From the NCBI RefSeq assembly GCF_026340465.1, contig NZ_JAPEPC010000001.1:3002001-3066000 (forward strand): a stretch of 64,000 nt of DNA. Reading direction: 5' to 3'. The position numbers were made by a program, and so were the translations under genes. Positions within the stretch are counted from its first letter, which is position 1. Each line of letters begins with the position of its first letter. The notes beneath the pieces are model-generated. The model was not told the DNA's origin and did no database searches. It saw nothing but the letters and a program-made list of their open reading frames with translations. Positions 35,336-44,800 of this stretch are shown here, piece by piece. Source of the stretch: Streptomyces sp. NBC_01306. Lineage in GTDB: Bacteria > Actinomycetota > Actinomycetes > Streptomycetales > Streptomycetaceae.

Positions 35336-37246
35336 TCAGCCCCCCGCAGCGCCCTCCGCGCCCGTCGCCCCCTTCGTTCCCTCCCCGTCCACGACCCCCG
35401 TGACAATCCCGCGGATCGTCTCCAGTGGCAGTTTGGGGGTGCCGTCCGGGAAGAGCAGGCCGTTCGTCTCCTGTGCGGTGTCCATGAACTGCGTGTAGCA
35501 GAAGCCCGCGACCAGCGGGCTCTTCCGCAGTTCGCCGAAGAGGGCGCCGAGCAGTTCCGCGTACTGGGTGCCCGAACTGGTCTGCGTGTAGAAGAAGTCG
35601 TCGTCGCCGCCCCCCAGCGAGAGGCCGCCGAACTCCGTGATCATCAGCGGTGCTTCACCCGCGGCGAAGCGCTCGGTCTGCCGCTCGGAGAGGGAGACCA
35701 CGCGGCCCTGCGGGCCACCGCCCGCCAGCACCGCCGCGAAGCCCTTCGCATCTCCGTAGCGCTCCTTCAGCAGAGCCGCGTCGCCGGCGTAGTCGTGGAC
35801 GCCCAGGATGTCGCTGTCGGTGTGCTCCCAGCCCTCGTTGGACAGCACCGGGCGCGTCGGGTCCAGGGCCCGGGTCAGGGCGGCCAGGGCCGTCGAGTAC
35901 TGCTGCTGCGCCGGGTCGTGCGCGATGTCGGAGAGGCCCCAGCTCTCGTTGAAGGGCACCCAGGTGACGATCGACGGGTGGCTGCGGTCGCGCCGCACCA
36001 GGTCCAGCCACTCACGCGTGAGCAGTTCGACGGCGTCCGTGCCGAATTCGTACGCCGCGCCCGTCTCGCCCCAGACGAGCAGGCCGAGCCGGTCGGCCCA
36101 GTACAGGAACCTCGGATCCTCGGCCTTCTGGTGCACGCGGACCGCGTTGAAGCCCATCTCCTTGATCAGCTCGACCTCGCGGCGCAGTTCGGCGGTACCG
36201 CTGTTCGCGAGCAGGGTCCGCGGCCGGTAGCCCTGGTTCAGTACGGAACGCACGTAACAGGGACGGTCGTTGAGCAGGAAGGCACCGCCCCCGACGCCCG
36301 CGCTGCGCAGGCCCAGATAGCTGTCCACGCTGTCGGTGGTGTGGGCGGTGTCGGTGGTGTGGGCGGTGTCGGCGCACTCGGGCGTTCCGGGGTCGCGCAC
36401 GGTGACCCGGGCGTCCACCAGGGTGGGCGATTCCGGGCTCCACCACAGGGCTTCCCGGTCGATGCCGTTGCGCAGGGCCGGGATCGCGATGTCGATCCGG
36501 GTGCGGCGGCCGGTGGTCACGGTGGAGGTCTCGGCCAGCACGCGGTCGCCGACGCGGAGCACGATGTCGACCGTGAGCGGCCGGGGCAGCGGCCGGGCGA
36601 GGACGAGCTCGGCCACGACTCCGCGCTGGGGGTCGGGGATCCAGGCGAGGTCGGTGATGTGCTGGTCGGGGACCGTCTCGGTCCAGACGCTCTGCCAGAT
36701 CCCGGTGGTCCGCTCGTACCAGACGGCGTGCGGCCGCTCCTGCCAGTCCTGCTTGCCGCGCGGTACGGAGAGGTCGGCCGGGTCGTCCTCGGCCCGTACG
36801 ACGAGTACGTGCTCGGTGGCGCCCGGCCGCATCGCGTCGGTCACGTCGGCGGTGAACGGGGTCTGGCCGCCCACGTGTTCGGCCACCAGCCGGCCGTCCA
36901 GCCAGACCCGGGCGCGGTGGTCGACCGCACCGAAGTGGATCAGCGTGCGGCCACTGGAGGAAGCGGCCGGGACCAGCGTCTCGTGGGCGATGCGGCGGCG
37001 GTACCAGACGATCGGGTGCGGCGCGGTCTCACCTATCCCGGAAGCGGGCGCCTCGGGCGGGAAGGGGACGGTGATCTCCCGGTCGAATCCGCCGGCGAGG
37101 TGACCGGCGTCGCCGGAGAACCACGACTCTCGCTCGCCCGCGTCGGCGTCGTCGTACCCGAAGTCCCAGGTGCCGTCCAGGCTGTTCCACTGCTCACGGC
37201 ACATGAGCGGCCTCGGATACGTGCCCTCCTGCTCGCTCGCCCTCAC
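35336..37246 (-). CDS. Glycoside hydrolase family 2 (beta-galactosidase/beta-glucuronidase type)
   Basis: 636-aa retaining beta-glycosidase. The sugar-binding jelly roll is about 10-200, the Ig-like domain about 200-330, and the TIM barrel follows with acid/base Glu in FNESWGL (about 434) and nucleophile Glu in ITEFGGLS (about 538). It has no signal peptide, so it acts on imported oligosaccharides. GTG 37246 is chosen for its GGAGGAGCC ribosome site; ATG 37276 is possible. An 18-bp duplication (36333-36368) gives a repeated TDTAHT stretch. A 14-bp palindrome 72 bp upstream is shared with the ABC operon, indicating control by the divergent LacI protein. Confidence 0.9.
   Translation of the reverse strand: MRASEQEGTYPRPLMCREQWNSLDGTWDFGYDDADAGERESWFSGDAGHLAGGFDREITVPFPPEAPASGIGETAPHPIVWYRRRIAHETLVPAASSSGRTLIHFGAVDHRARVWLDGRLVAEHVGGQTPFTADVTDAMRPGATEHVLVVRAEDDPADLSVPRGKQDWQERPHAVWYERTTGIWQSVWTETVPDQHITDLAWIPDPQRGVVAELVLARPLPRPLTVDIVLRVGDRVLAETSTVTTGRRTRIDIAIPALRNGIDREALWWSPESPTLVDARVTVRDPGTPECADTAHTTDTAHTTDSVDSYLGLRSAGVGGGAFLLNDRPCYVRSVLNQGYRPRTLLANSGTAELRREVELIKEMGFNAVRVHQKAEDPRFLYWADRLGLLVWGETGAAYEFGTDAVELLTREWLDLVRRDRSHPSIVTWVPFNESWGLSDIAHDPAQQQYSTALAALTRALDPTRPVLSNEGWEHTDSDILGVHDYAGDAALLKERYGDAKGFAAVLAGGGPQGRVVSLSERQTERFAAGEAPLMITEFGGLSLGGGDDDFFYTQTSSGTQYAELLGALFGELRKSPLVAGFCYTQFMDTAQETNGLLFPDGTPKLPLETIRGIVTGVVDGEGTKGATGAEGAAGG
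36333..36368 (-). repeat. 18-bp in-frame tandem duplication inside the GH2 gene
   Basis: TCGGTGGTGTGGGCGGTG occurs twice exactly, at 36333-36350 and 36351-36368, adding six residues to a loop before the catalytic barrel. Confidence 0.8.
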
Positions 37247-37318
37247 GGCTCCTCCTTCTTCTGCCTCACCGGCCATCGGGTTTCGTACAATCGAATTCCG
37301 CTCATCATGAGTGAACCT

Positions 37319-37332
37319 TTGCATCGATGCAA
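37319..37332. promoter_or_regulatory. LacI-type operator in front of the GH2 gene
   Basis: Perfect palindrome TTGCATCGATGCAA with the CG centre typical of LacI-family sites. It is identical to 38587-38600. It sits between the divergent GH2 and lacI genes, 73 bp before the GH2 start. Confidence 0.8.
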
Positions 37333-37359
37333 GGAACAGCGGAAAGCCCGAACCAGGCA

Positions 37360-37405
37360 CGAACAGCAGCACAGCAACGAACAGCAGCACAGCAGCACAG
37401 CAACG
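37360..37405 (+). repeat. ACAGC-rich direct repeats in the lacI leader
   Basis: CGAACAGCAGCACAGCAA at 37360-37377 is followed by a near copy at 37378-37405 with an extra AGCACAGC. The repeats lie 50-95 bp upstream of the lacI start. Confidence 0.6.
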
Positions 37406-37454
37406 CACGACCGCCGGCCACCACCGGCGGGAACCGACCGAGAGGGACGCGCCG

Positions 37455-38501
37455 GTGGGCAGGGTACGGATGCGGGACGTGGCCGAGCACGCCGGTGTAT
37501 CGGTGCGGACCGTGTCCAACGTGGTCAGCGGCTACACACACGTCAGCCCGGAGATGCGCGCCCGCGTGCAGCACTCGCTGGACGCGCTGGGCTACAAGAT
37601 GGACTACCTGGCCCGCGGCCTGCGTTCGGGCCGCACCGGGTTCGTCGCGCTGGCCGTGCCCTTCCTCGCCGAGCCGTACTTCGCCGAGCTGGCCCAGGCC
37701 GTCATCCGCGCCGCGGCCCGGCGGGGCATCACGGTGCTGGTCGAGTCGACGGAGGGCGACACCGAGACGGAGCGGCGCATCCTCGCGGGCGGCCTGACCA
37801 ATGTGGCCGACGGCGTCCTGTTCAGCGCCCTGACCGTGCCGGCCGCCGACGTCGCAGCCAGCGCTCCGGACTTTCCGCTGGTCATGCTCGGCGAACACGA
37901 TGTCGGCGCCCGCTTCCCGCGCGTCGGGATCGACAACGTGGCCGCCGCCCGCACCGCCGTGGAACACCTCGTGGAGCAGGGCTGCCGCCGTATCGTCGCG
38001 CTCGGCCGGAACGGCAGCGAGAACGGCCGCCAGCGCGTCGAGGGCTACCGGCAGGCCCTGTCGGCAGCCGGGGTGCGGCGGGTGAACTGGCTGGTCGAGC
38101 CGGTCAAGGACTGGAACAGGGCCCAGGGTTACGAGGCCGTGCGGCAGCTCCTGGAAGGCAGCGGCCCCCTGCCGGACGCGATCTTCGCCTTCAACGACGC
38201 GCTGGCCGTCGGCGCCCTGCACGCGCTGAACGCCTCCGGCGTCCGGGTGCCCGACGACGTCGCCCTGGCGAGCATCGACAACGTCCCGGAGTCGGCGTAC
38301 ACCCACCCGCCGCTCACCTCGGTCGCCCCCGATCTGGACGTCATCGCGGAGCGCGCCCTCACCCTGCTCGACGAGCAGATCAACCGGAAGCCGGACAAGG
38401 GAAACACCGGCCCGGATTCAGGTGATGCTCCCGCCCGGCGGGAGTCGACGCCCTTCCGGCTGGTCGTCCGCGAGTCCTCGCAGCGCCTGCGTACGAGCTG
38501 A
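37455..38501 (+). CDS. LacI family transcriptional repressor
   Basis: 348-aa sugar-responsive repressor. The N-terminal HTH and hinge (MRDVAEHAGVSVRTVSNVV, then SPEMRARVQHSLDALGY) span about residues 6-60. The periplasmic-binding-protein-like sensor domain spans about 65-330. GTG 37455 places the HTH at the N-terminus as usual; the open frame further upstream covers the leader repeats and is unlikely to be translated. It lies between the GH2 gene and the ABC operon, both preceded by the same palindrome, so it very likely represses both. Confidence 0.92.
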   Translation: MGRVRMRDVAEHAGVSVRTVSNVVSGYTHVSPEMRARVQHSLDALGYKMDYLARGLRSGRTGFVALAVPFLAEPYFAELAQAVIRAAARRGITVLVESTEGDTETERRILAGGLTNVADGVLFSALTVPAADVAASAPDFPLVMLGEHDVGARFPRVGIDNVAAARTAVEHLVEQGCRRIVALGRNGSENGRQRVEGYRQALSAAGVRRVNWLVEPVKDWNRAQGYEAVRQLLEGSGPLPDAIFAFNDALAVGALHALNASGVRVPDDVALASIDNVPESAYTHPPLTSVAPDLDVIAERALTLLDEQINRKPDKGNTGPDSGDAPARRESTPFRLVVRESSQRLRTS

Positions 38502-38528
38502 CCCCGGCCCTCCACCGCCTTCACCTGT

Positions 38529-38567
38529 ACCGATAGCTGCACCGATAGCTGCACCGATAGCTGCACC
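38529..38567 (+). repeat. 12-bp tandem repeat, three copies, between lacI and the ABC operon
   Basis: ACCGATAGCTGC occurs at 38529-38540, 38541-38552 and 38553-38564, followed by a partial ACC. An ACCGAT echo lies at 38578-38583, just before the LacI operator at 38587. Confidence 0.85.
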
Positions 38568-38586
38568 AAACAGCCGTACCGATCTA

Positions 38587-38600
38587 TTGCATCGATGCAA
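38587..38600. promoter_or_regulatory. LacI-type operator in front of the sugar ABC operon
   Basis: TTGCATCGATGCAA, identical to 37319-37332, 60 bp before the solute-binding protein start, where binding would block the promoter. Confidence 0.8.
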
Positions 38601-38659
38601 ATCGTATGCCAAGGTCTCGGCCATCGAGTTCACATCGAATTGACGAGGTGAATACCCTT

Positions 38660-40000
38660 ATGAGCGGAGCGATGGCGCGCCGGCGCTTCCTGGCTCTCGG
38701 CGGCGGTCTGGCCCTGGCCGGCGGGCTGTCCGCGTGCTCATCCCCGCTGGCCTCCGGACTGACGGGTTCTCAGCCGAACACCGCCGACGTCATCTTCTGG
38801 AACCTGTTCACCGGCGGCGACGGCGCCAACATGACGCTGATGGAGAACTCCTTCCGCAGGACGCATCCCGGAACGACGGTCGAGGCGACCATCCTGGGCT
38901 GGGGAAACCCCTACTACACCAAGCTGGCCCTGGCGACGGCGAGCGGTACCCCGCCCGACGTCGGTATCTCCCATCTGTCCCGGCTGCCGCTGCTCGCGGC
39001 CTCGGGCCTGCTGGAGCCGGTGGCCGAAACGGGCGTCACCGAACTGGGCGTCACCCCGGACCGGTTCACCCCGGCGGCCTGGAAGAAGGCCACCGTGAAC
39101 GGCACGGCGTACGCGGTGCCGCTGGACACCCACCCGTTCGTGCTCTTCTACAACGTCGCCCTGGCGAAGAAGGCCGGCCTGCTCAACGACGCTGGTGACG
39201 GGCTGAAACCGATGAAGGGCAGGGCCGCCTTCACCGACGCGGTCAAGGCGATGAAGGAGGCGGGCGCGCAGTACGGCGCCGCCATGTCCATCACCGCCGA
39301 CCCGTCCACCGCCTGGCGCTGGTTCAGCATGATCTACTCCGGCGTCGCGGGCCCCGTCGTCACCGGCTCCGGCACCACGATCGACATCGACGCCGATGCG
39401 ATGCAGGAGACGTTCGACTTCATGCAGAGCCTGACCGGGCCCGGCCTGATGCCGAGCAGCCTCAACGGGTCGGGCGCGAACGCCCTGTTCAGCACCGGAA
39501 AGGCAGGGTTCCTCTTCGACGGGGAGTGGCAGATCCCCTCGTACCGGCTCGTCAAGGGCCTGGACTTCAACGTGGTGCCCTTCCCCGCCCTGCTCGGTCC
39601 TGAACCGGTGGCGTACGCGGACTCGCACGCGCTCGTCGTGCCGCGCAACCCGAAGCGCTCCCCCGCACGGACCGCGCACGCGGCGCAGTTCATCAAGAGC
39701 CTGCTCGACAACAGCGCCACCTGGGCGCACGGCGGCCATGTGCCGGCCTGGCTCCCCAGCCAGCGCAGCAAGGCGTTTCTCGGGCAGTCCCCGCAACGCA
39801 ACTACGTACAGGCGGCGTTCAACGCCCAGTACGACCCCGTCGCCTGGTACACCGGCGCCGGTTCGGACTTCCAGAACACCGTGGGTGCGACCGTCATCGA
39901 GGTCCTCGCGGGGCGGCTCGGGCCGAAGAAGGCGGTCGCCGCCATGCGGGCGGATCTGAAGCGCTACACCACGGCCCGACCACCGGTGACGATGAAGTAG
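38660..40000 (+). CDS. Sugar ABC transporter solute-binding lipoprotein (Tat signal)
   Basis: 446-aa extracellular solute-binding protein of family 1. The twin-arginine motif ARRRFLAL lies at the N-terminus, followed by a hydrophobic stretch and a lipobox LSAC with Cys about 26. It is therefore exported by Tat and anchored as a lipoprotein. It binds an oligosaccharide, probably a beta-glycoside processed by the nearby GH2 enzyme. The start is ATG 38660 with GAGGTG about 10 nt upstream. It heads an operon with two permease genes (gaps of 11 and 12 nt). Confidence 0.9.
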   Translation: MSGAMARRRFLALGGGLALAGGLSACSSPLASGLTGSQPNTADVIFWNLFTGGDGANMTLMENSFRRTHPGTTVEATILGWGNPYYTKLALATASGTPPDVGISHLSRLPLLAASGLLEPVAETGVTELGVTPDRFTPAAWKKATVNGTAYAVPLDTHPFVLFYNVALAKKAGLLNDAGDGLKPMKGRAAFTDAVKAMKEAGAQYGAAMSITADPSTAWRWFSMIYSGVAGPVVTGSGTTIDIDADAMQETFDFMQSLTGPGLMPSSLNGSGANALFSTGKAGFLFDGEWQIPSYRLVKGLDFNVVPFPALLGPEPVAYADSHALVVPRNPKRSPARTAHAAQFIKSLLDNSATWAHGGHVPAWLPSQRSKAFLGQSPQRNYVQAAFNAQYDPVAWYTGAGSDFQNTVGATVIEVLAGRLGPKKAVAAMRADLKRYTTARPPVTMK

Positions 40001-40011
40001 GAGGCAGTTCC

Positions 40012-40971
40012 ATGACGACCGTCGCCTCGACGCGGCCGGCCCGGCGCCCAGCACCCGTGCGGACGGCGCGCGGCCGGCCGCCCCGCTCCGACCGGCGGGC
40101 GGGCCTGCTGCTCAGTACCCCGTTCCTGGTCGTCTACCTGCTGTTCCTGGGCGGCCCACTGCTGATGGGCATCGTGCTGAGCTTCTTCAACACGACCACC
40201 GTCAAGGACGGCCTCGGCGACTGGGTGGGGGTGTCCAACTACACCCAGGTGCTGCGGGACTCCCTCTTCTGGGACGCCATGTGGCACTCGGTGCTGTTCA
40301 CCCTGATCACCACCCCGCTGCTGGTGGTCCTCGCGCTGCTGTTCGCCGTCCTCGCGTCCCGGATCCGGCGCGGCCGGGTCTTCTACCGGCTGGCGTTCTT
40401 CGCGCCGTACGTGGTGCCGTCGTCCGTGGTCGCCCTGATCTTCCTGTGGATGTACACACCCCAGGTCGGGCTGCTCCCCAAGCTGTTCGGCGCCGTCGGC
40501 CTGCCGGTGCCCGACTTCATCGGCAGCACGTCGGGCGGCTGGACCGCGGTCATCCTGATGACGCTGTGGTGGACGTTCGGCTTCAACTTCGTCCTCTACA
40601 CGGCCGCGATCCAGGACGTACCGCCGGATGTGTACGAGGCCGCCGCGATCGACGGGGCGAGCCCCTGGCAGCAGATCCGGCTGATCACCGTGCCGCTGCT
40701 GCGCCCGACCACCGGGCTGGTGCTGATCCTCCAGATCCTGGCCTCGCTGAAGGTCTTCGACCAGATCTACCTGCTTCTCGGCGGCGGCCCCGACCAGTCG
40801 ACGCGGCCGGTCATCGAGTACATCTACGACACCGGATTCACCTCCTACCGGGGTGGCTACGGCGCCGCCGCCACCATGGTCTATTTCGTCATCATCGTCG
40901 CGATCTCGACAGCCTGGTACGTGCTGCGCCGCCGGTCCGCGACCCCGGCCGCGCCCCGCACCGCGGCCTGA
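40012..40971 (+). CDS. Sugar ABC transporter permease (MalF type)
   Basis: 319-aa membrane protein with about six hydrophobic segments. The EAA loop YEAAAIDGASPWQQI, which contacts the ATPase, is near residue 205. The N-terminus is basic and Pro-rich. Ribosome site AGGAGG lies 8 nt before the ATG. It pairs with the next gene to form the channel. No ATPase gene is present, so the transporter probably uses a shared MsiK-like ATPase, as other Streptomyces sugar importers do. Confidence 0.92.
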   Translation: MTTVASTRPARRPAPVRTARGRPPRSDRRAGLLLSTPFLVVYLLFLGGPLLMGIVLSFFNTTTVKDGLGDWVGVSNYTQVLRDSLFWDAMWHSVLFTLITTPLLVVLALLFAVLASRIRRGRVFYRLAFFAPYVVPSSVVALIFLWMYTPQVGLLPKLFGAVGLPVPDFIGSTSGGWTAVILMTLWWTFGFNFVLYTAAIQDVPPDVYEAAAIDGASPWQQIRLITVPLLRPTTGLVLILQILASLKVFDQIYLLLGGGPDQSTRPVIEYIYDTGFTSYRGGYGAAATMVYFVIIVAISTAWYVLRRRSATPAAPRTAA

Positions 40972-40983
40972 GCGGAGGACACC

Positions 40984-41883
40984 TTGAGCAGCATCACCCA
41001 GCCGCGGCCCGCCGGCGCCGGGGGACCGGCCGCATCGACCGGCTCGCACCCACCGCCCGGCGTCAACGGCGCGAAACTCTTCAACCGGCTCTGCGCCGTC
41101 TGTCTCACCCTGTTCGCGCTGATCTGGCTCGTCCCGTTCGCGTGGGCGCTCATCACCTCGCTGCGGCCGGACGGCTCGATCACCGCGAACCCGACGTCGC
41201 CCTTCGCCGGGGGCTGGTCCCTGCACGCGTACTCGTACGCCTGGGACACCTATCCGATCGGCTCCTGGTACCTCAACAGCCTGGTCATCGGGGTCCTCGC
41301 GGTGGTCTTCACCGTGGCGTTCTGCTCGATGGCGGGCTTCGCCCTGGCCTTCCTCCGCTTCCCCGGCCGGAACGTCCTCCTGGCGCTGGTCACGGCGGGG
41401 CTGATGCTGCCGACCGAGGCGCTGATCCTGCCGCAGTTCATCGAGTACCGGTCGCTGCATCTGCTCGGCACCTACTGGGCGCTGGTCCTGCCTTCGGTGG
41501 CCGCGCCGGTGTCGGTCTTCATCTTCCAGGCGTTCTTCAAGGGCATCCCGGTCCCGCTGATCGAGGCCGCGCGCATCGACGGGGCGAGCTGGTGGCGGGT
41601 CTACTGGACGATCTGTATGCCGATCTGCCGTCCGGCGGTCTCGACGGTGTCGATCCTGACGTTCATCAACTCGTGGAACGCGTTCCTGTGGCCGCTGCTC
41701 GTCCTGAACCAGACCAAGTCGCAGACGATCCCGGTGGGTCTGGCGTCCCTGGTCAACAACAGCAACATCCAGTACGCGGAGGTCATGGCGTCGTCGGTGC
41801 TCGGATTCCTGCCGCTGATCGCGGTGTTCCTGGTCTTCCAGCGGCGGATCGTGCAGGGCGTGGCGACCACCGGGATCAAGTAG
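40984..41883 (+). CDS. Sugar ABC transporter permease (MalG type)
   Basis: 299-aa membrane protein with about six hydrophobic segments and the EAA loop IEAARIDGASWWRVYW near residue 195. The start is TTG 40984 with GGAGGA 5 nt upstream. It is the last gene of the importer operon. Its 3' end overlaps that of the convergent vWA gene by 8 bp, with no terminator visible between, so read-through from one into the other is possible. Confidence 0.92.
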   Translation: MSSITQPRPAGAGGPAASTGSHPPPGVNGAKLFNRLCAVCLTLFALIWLVPFAWALITSLRPDGSITANPTSPFAGGWSLHAYSYAWDTYPIGSWYLNSLVIGVLAVVFTVAFCSMAGFALAFLRFPGRNVLLALVTAGLMLPTEALILPQFIEYRSLHLLGTYWALVLPSVAAPVSVFIFQAFFKGIPVPLIEAARIDGASWWRVYWTICMPICRPAVSTVSILTFINSWNAFLWPLLVLNQTKSQTIPVGLASLVNNSNIQYAEVMASSVLGFLPLIAVFLVFQRRIVQGVATTGIK

Positions 41884-44800
41884 CGGGCGGGGAACCGGGA
41901 TCCGGGGCCGGCGCCGGCGCCGGGTCTCCGGCTCCGGTGCCGTCGGCGCCCAGGACCAGCTCCGCGAGCCGGAGGTACGCGTTCACGGTGGCCGCCCGCA
42001 GCCAGCCGAGCTCCCACCCGGGCGACTGCAGCGCCGTGTCGAAGGGGACGTGCACCACCTGGCCGGGGTCCACGCCGAGCCGCCCGGCGAAGGAGGCGGG
42101 CAGCCGCCGGCCGGACGACCCGCCGACCTCGGCGGCCACCACGACCGCCTCGCTCGCCATCCGCTCGTGCCCCGCCTCCCGTACGTCGTCGAGGGTCCGC
42201 ACCGCAGCGTCGAGGAACCAGTCCGCGGTGCCGCAGCAGAGGACCAGCCGGTCGGTGTGATCCAGGACCACCTGGGCCGAACGGTCGAGCCGCAGCCGGG
42301 ACCAGTCGGTCAGCACACAGGAGTAGTGCCGAGCGGTCTGCGCCAGCACCCGGGCGTACTCGTGTGCGTGCGCCGGATTCTGGCTGAAGTGCCCCCCGCG
42401 GTGGGCCATCACTTCGAGGCCGGACGGCAGCCGGGTGGTGAGGGCGCGGATCTCCGCGTACGAGGGGGTGGGTTCGAGCGCAGCCAGATCACGTACGACG
42501 GCCTCGTTGCGCCGGGTGAGGAAGGCGTCGAGCGACCCCTCGGACGCGGCGCCGTCGAGGGCCAGGACCGGCTCGGCGCGTACGGAGGCGAGCAGCGAGC
42601 CGAGCACCATCGTCGCCGTGGCCCGCCCGCTGTAGTGGTAGGCGCCGGCCAGGGTCACCCGCCTGCTGTACGGCAGTGGCCTGCGCAGCCGCTCCAGGCG
42701 CGCCAGCGTCTCGCGGCGGGCGGACCCGAAGCGCGGCAGTCGCAGCCCGCTCCCCGCCGGCCGCTGTTCGTTCTCGTCCCGGGGCGGGTCGAGCGGCACC
42801 CGCGCCGACGGCCGGTGGCTGCCGGTGGCGAGCGGGGCGGGGCCTTCGGCGCCGCCGCGCTGGAGCCGCACCCTGGCGACGTACCGGGCCAGGAGTTCGG
42901 CGACCTCGCTCGCCGCGGGACGCCGCGCCGGATCCACGTCGAGGCAGCGCAGCACCAGGTCGCGCAACTGGTCCCAGGCGCCGCCCTGCCACAGGTGCAT
43001 CCCTTCCGGCAGGCCCGGCAGCTCATAGCCCACCTTGCTGCTGATGAGCTGGAGCAGCTCGCCGAGGGAGCGCATGTTGTCCTCGCGGGTGGGGACCGGT
43101 CCCGACCCCGCATACACCCCGTCGACCGCACAGTCCGAGAGATCCGCGAGCACCACGGAGCGGCGCAGGACGAACACACTGTCGGCACTGAGGTCGGCGA
43201 GCACGATGCCGTTCACATGGCACACGCTGAGGGCGTTCGCGAGGTAGCAGGCGACGAGCAGCCCGCGCAGGATGTCGAAGGGAGCGGTGTAGCCCCGCAC
43301 GGCCTGCGCGTAGATGTCCCCGAGGCGCGGGGGCTGCGCGGCCGGCGAGTCCGCGTCCGCGATCGGCGTCATCGCGAGCCAGCGCGGCGAGTCCCGGAGC
43401 CCGTCGGCGAGCAGGACGGGTGCGCACTGCCCCTGGAGCCGGCGGAGCACCTCGGCCTCCACGTCGATCAACCGGCCGTTGGACGCGGGGAGATCGGGGC
43501 GCGGTATCCGCAGCACGGCCTCCTCGCCCTCTGGATCGACTCCCCGGTAGACGACCGTGCGGCGCCCGCGGCGACGGCCGCGCAGCTCGTACCCGCCGAG
43601 CCGGCGCGGGTCGTCGTCGGTGAGCGGTTCCCAGTGGTCGGCGTCGGGGCCTTCGGGCTCGCGCTCAGGGCCCGGGGTGGACGCCGGGTCGCCGAACGAG
43701 ACACCGAACCGGCTGAGCAGCCGCCGCTCGACGCTGGTGAACGGCTGGTGCGAGCCGGGCAGCTGGGCGGAGCCTTCCGGATGGGCCAGCCAGGCCGGGA
43801 AGTCGGGCGAGTTTCCGGCGAGTTCCCCGAGGCGGCGTCCGATCCGGCGGCTGGTGTGCAGGAGTTCGGCCTGCGGGACCGCGTCGAGCAGTACGGCCTT
43901 GGTCTCGTCGGAGAAGTCGAAGACCCGGTGCTTGGCGGGCAGCGGACCTGGTACGGGCGCCGGATGCGGGCGTACGAGCCCACCGAGGAACACCTCCGCG
44001 AGGTCGGACGTACCGGCCTTCCAGGGCACCGCGCTCTGCACCAGCCGCATCACCGGTACGGACAGCGGGGAGACCGCCGCGAGATGGGCCGCGAGGCGGT
44101 ACGCCTCCGGGGTGGCCGCGTCGCGGAAGTGCTGGACGCTGCTGAGGTCCCGGGAGGGGGCCACGGCCCCGAACCGGCCGGGCCCGGCCAGCAGCGGCAG
44201 CTCCACGGTGGTGCCCGGCGAGGCGAGCAGCCGCGCCCAGTCCCGCAGCGAGCGGGCCGTCGGCTCAAGGACGGGCACCGGCACCCCGTCGAAGTCGGCG
44301 AGCCCCGGAGGCAGTACCGGATCCGCGATCTCCCAGGAGGTGTTGGCGCCACCGATGCGCCGGGTGGTGGCCCGCCAGCTCTCGGCGGATATGCCCGACG
44401 CCTCCCACATGTCGGGCGGCAGGGTGTGCAGCACCGCGACCGGGCCGCGCGCCGCCCGCACGGCCAGCAGCTCGTGCATCGTGCCGGACCGCCAGGCGGC
44501 GCCCATGCCGTCGCTGACGACCAGCAGGAGGGTACGGCCCGACGGGTCGTTCACGATGCTCAGCGGCAGCTCGGCGCCGTCCGTACGGAACGGCCGGGCG
44601 TGCAGCCGCGGTTGGTGCGGAGTACGGGTGTCGAGACCGAGTACGCGGATGGTGGCGAAGGCGCCCAGCCGTTCCAGCAGGGCGCGCAGCTCCGCACCGA
44701 GGCGGTGCCACAGCAGCATGGACAGACCGTCGTCGACGAGCAGGACGAGGTTCAGCCAGCGCTCGCGCACCGGCCGCTGCACCACGTCGGCGAGCCGGGT

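Noticed and set aside
38529..38567. Repeats considered as a CRISPR array
   Set aside because: The 12-bp units are head to tail without spacers and no cas genes are present.
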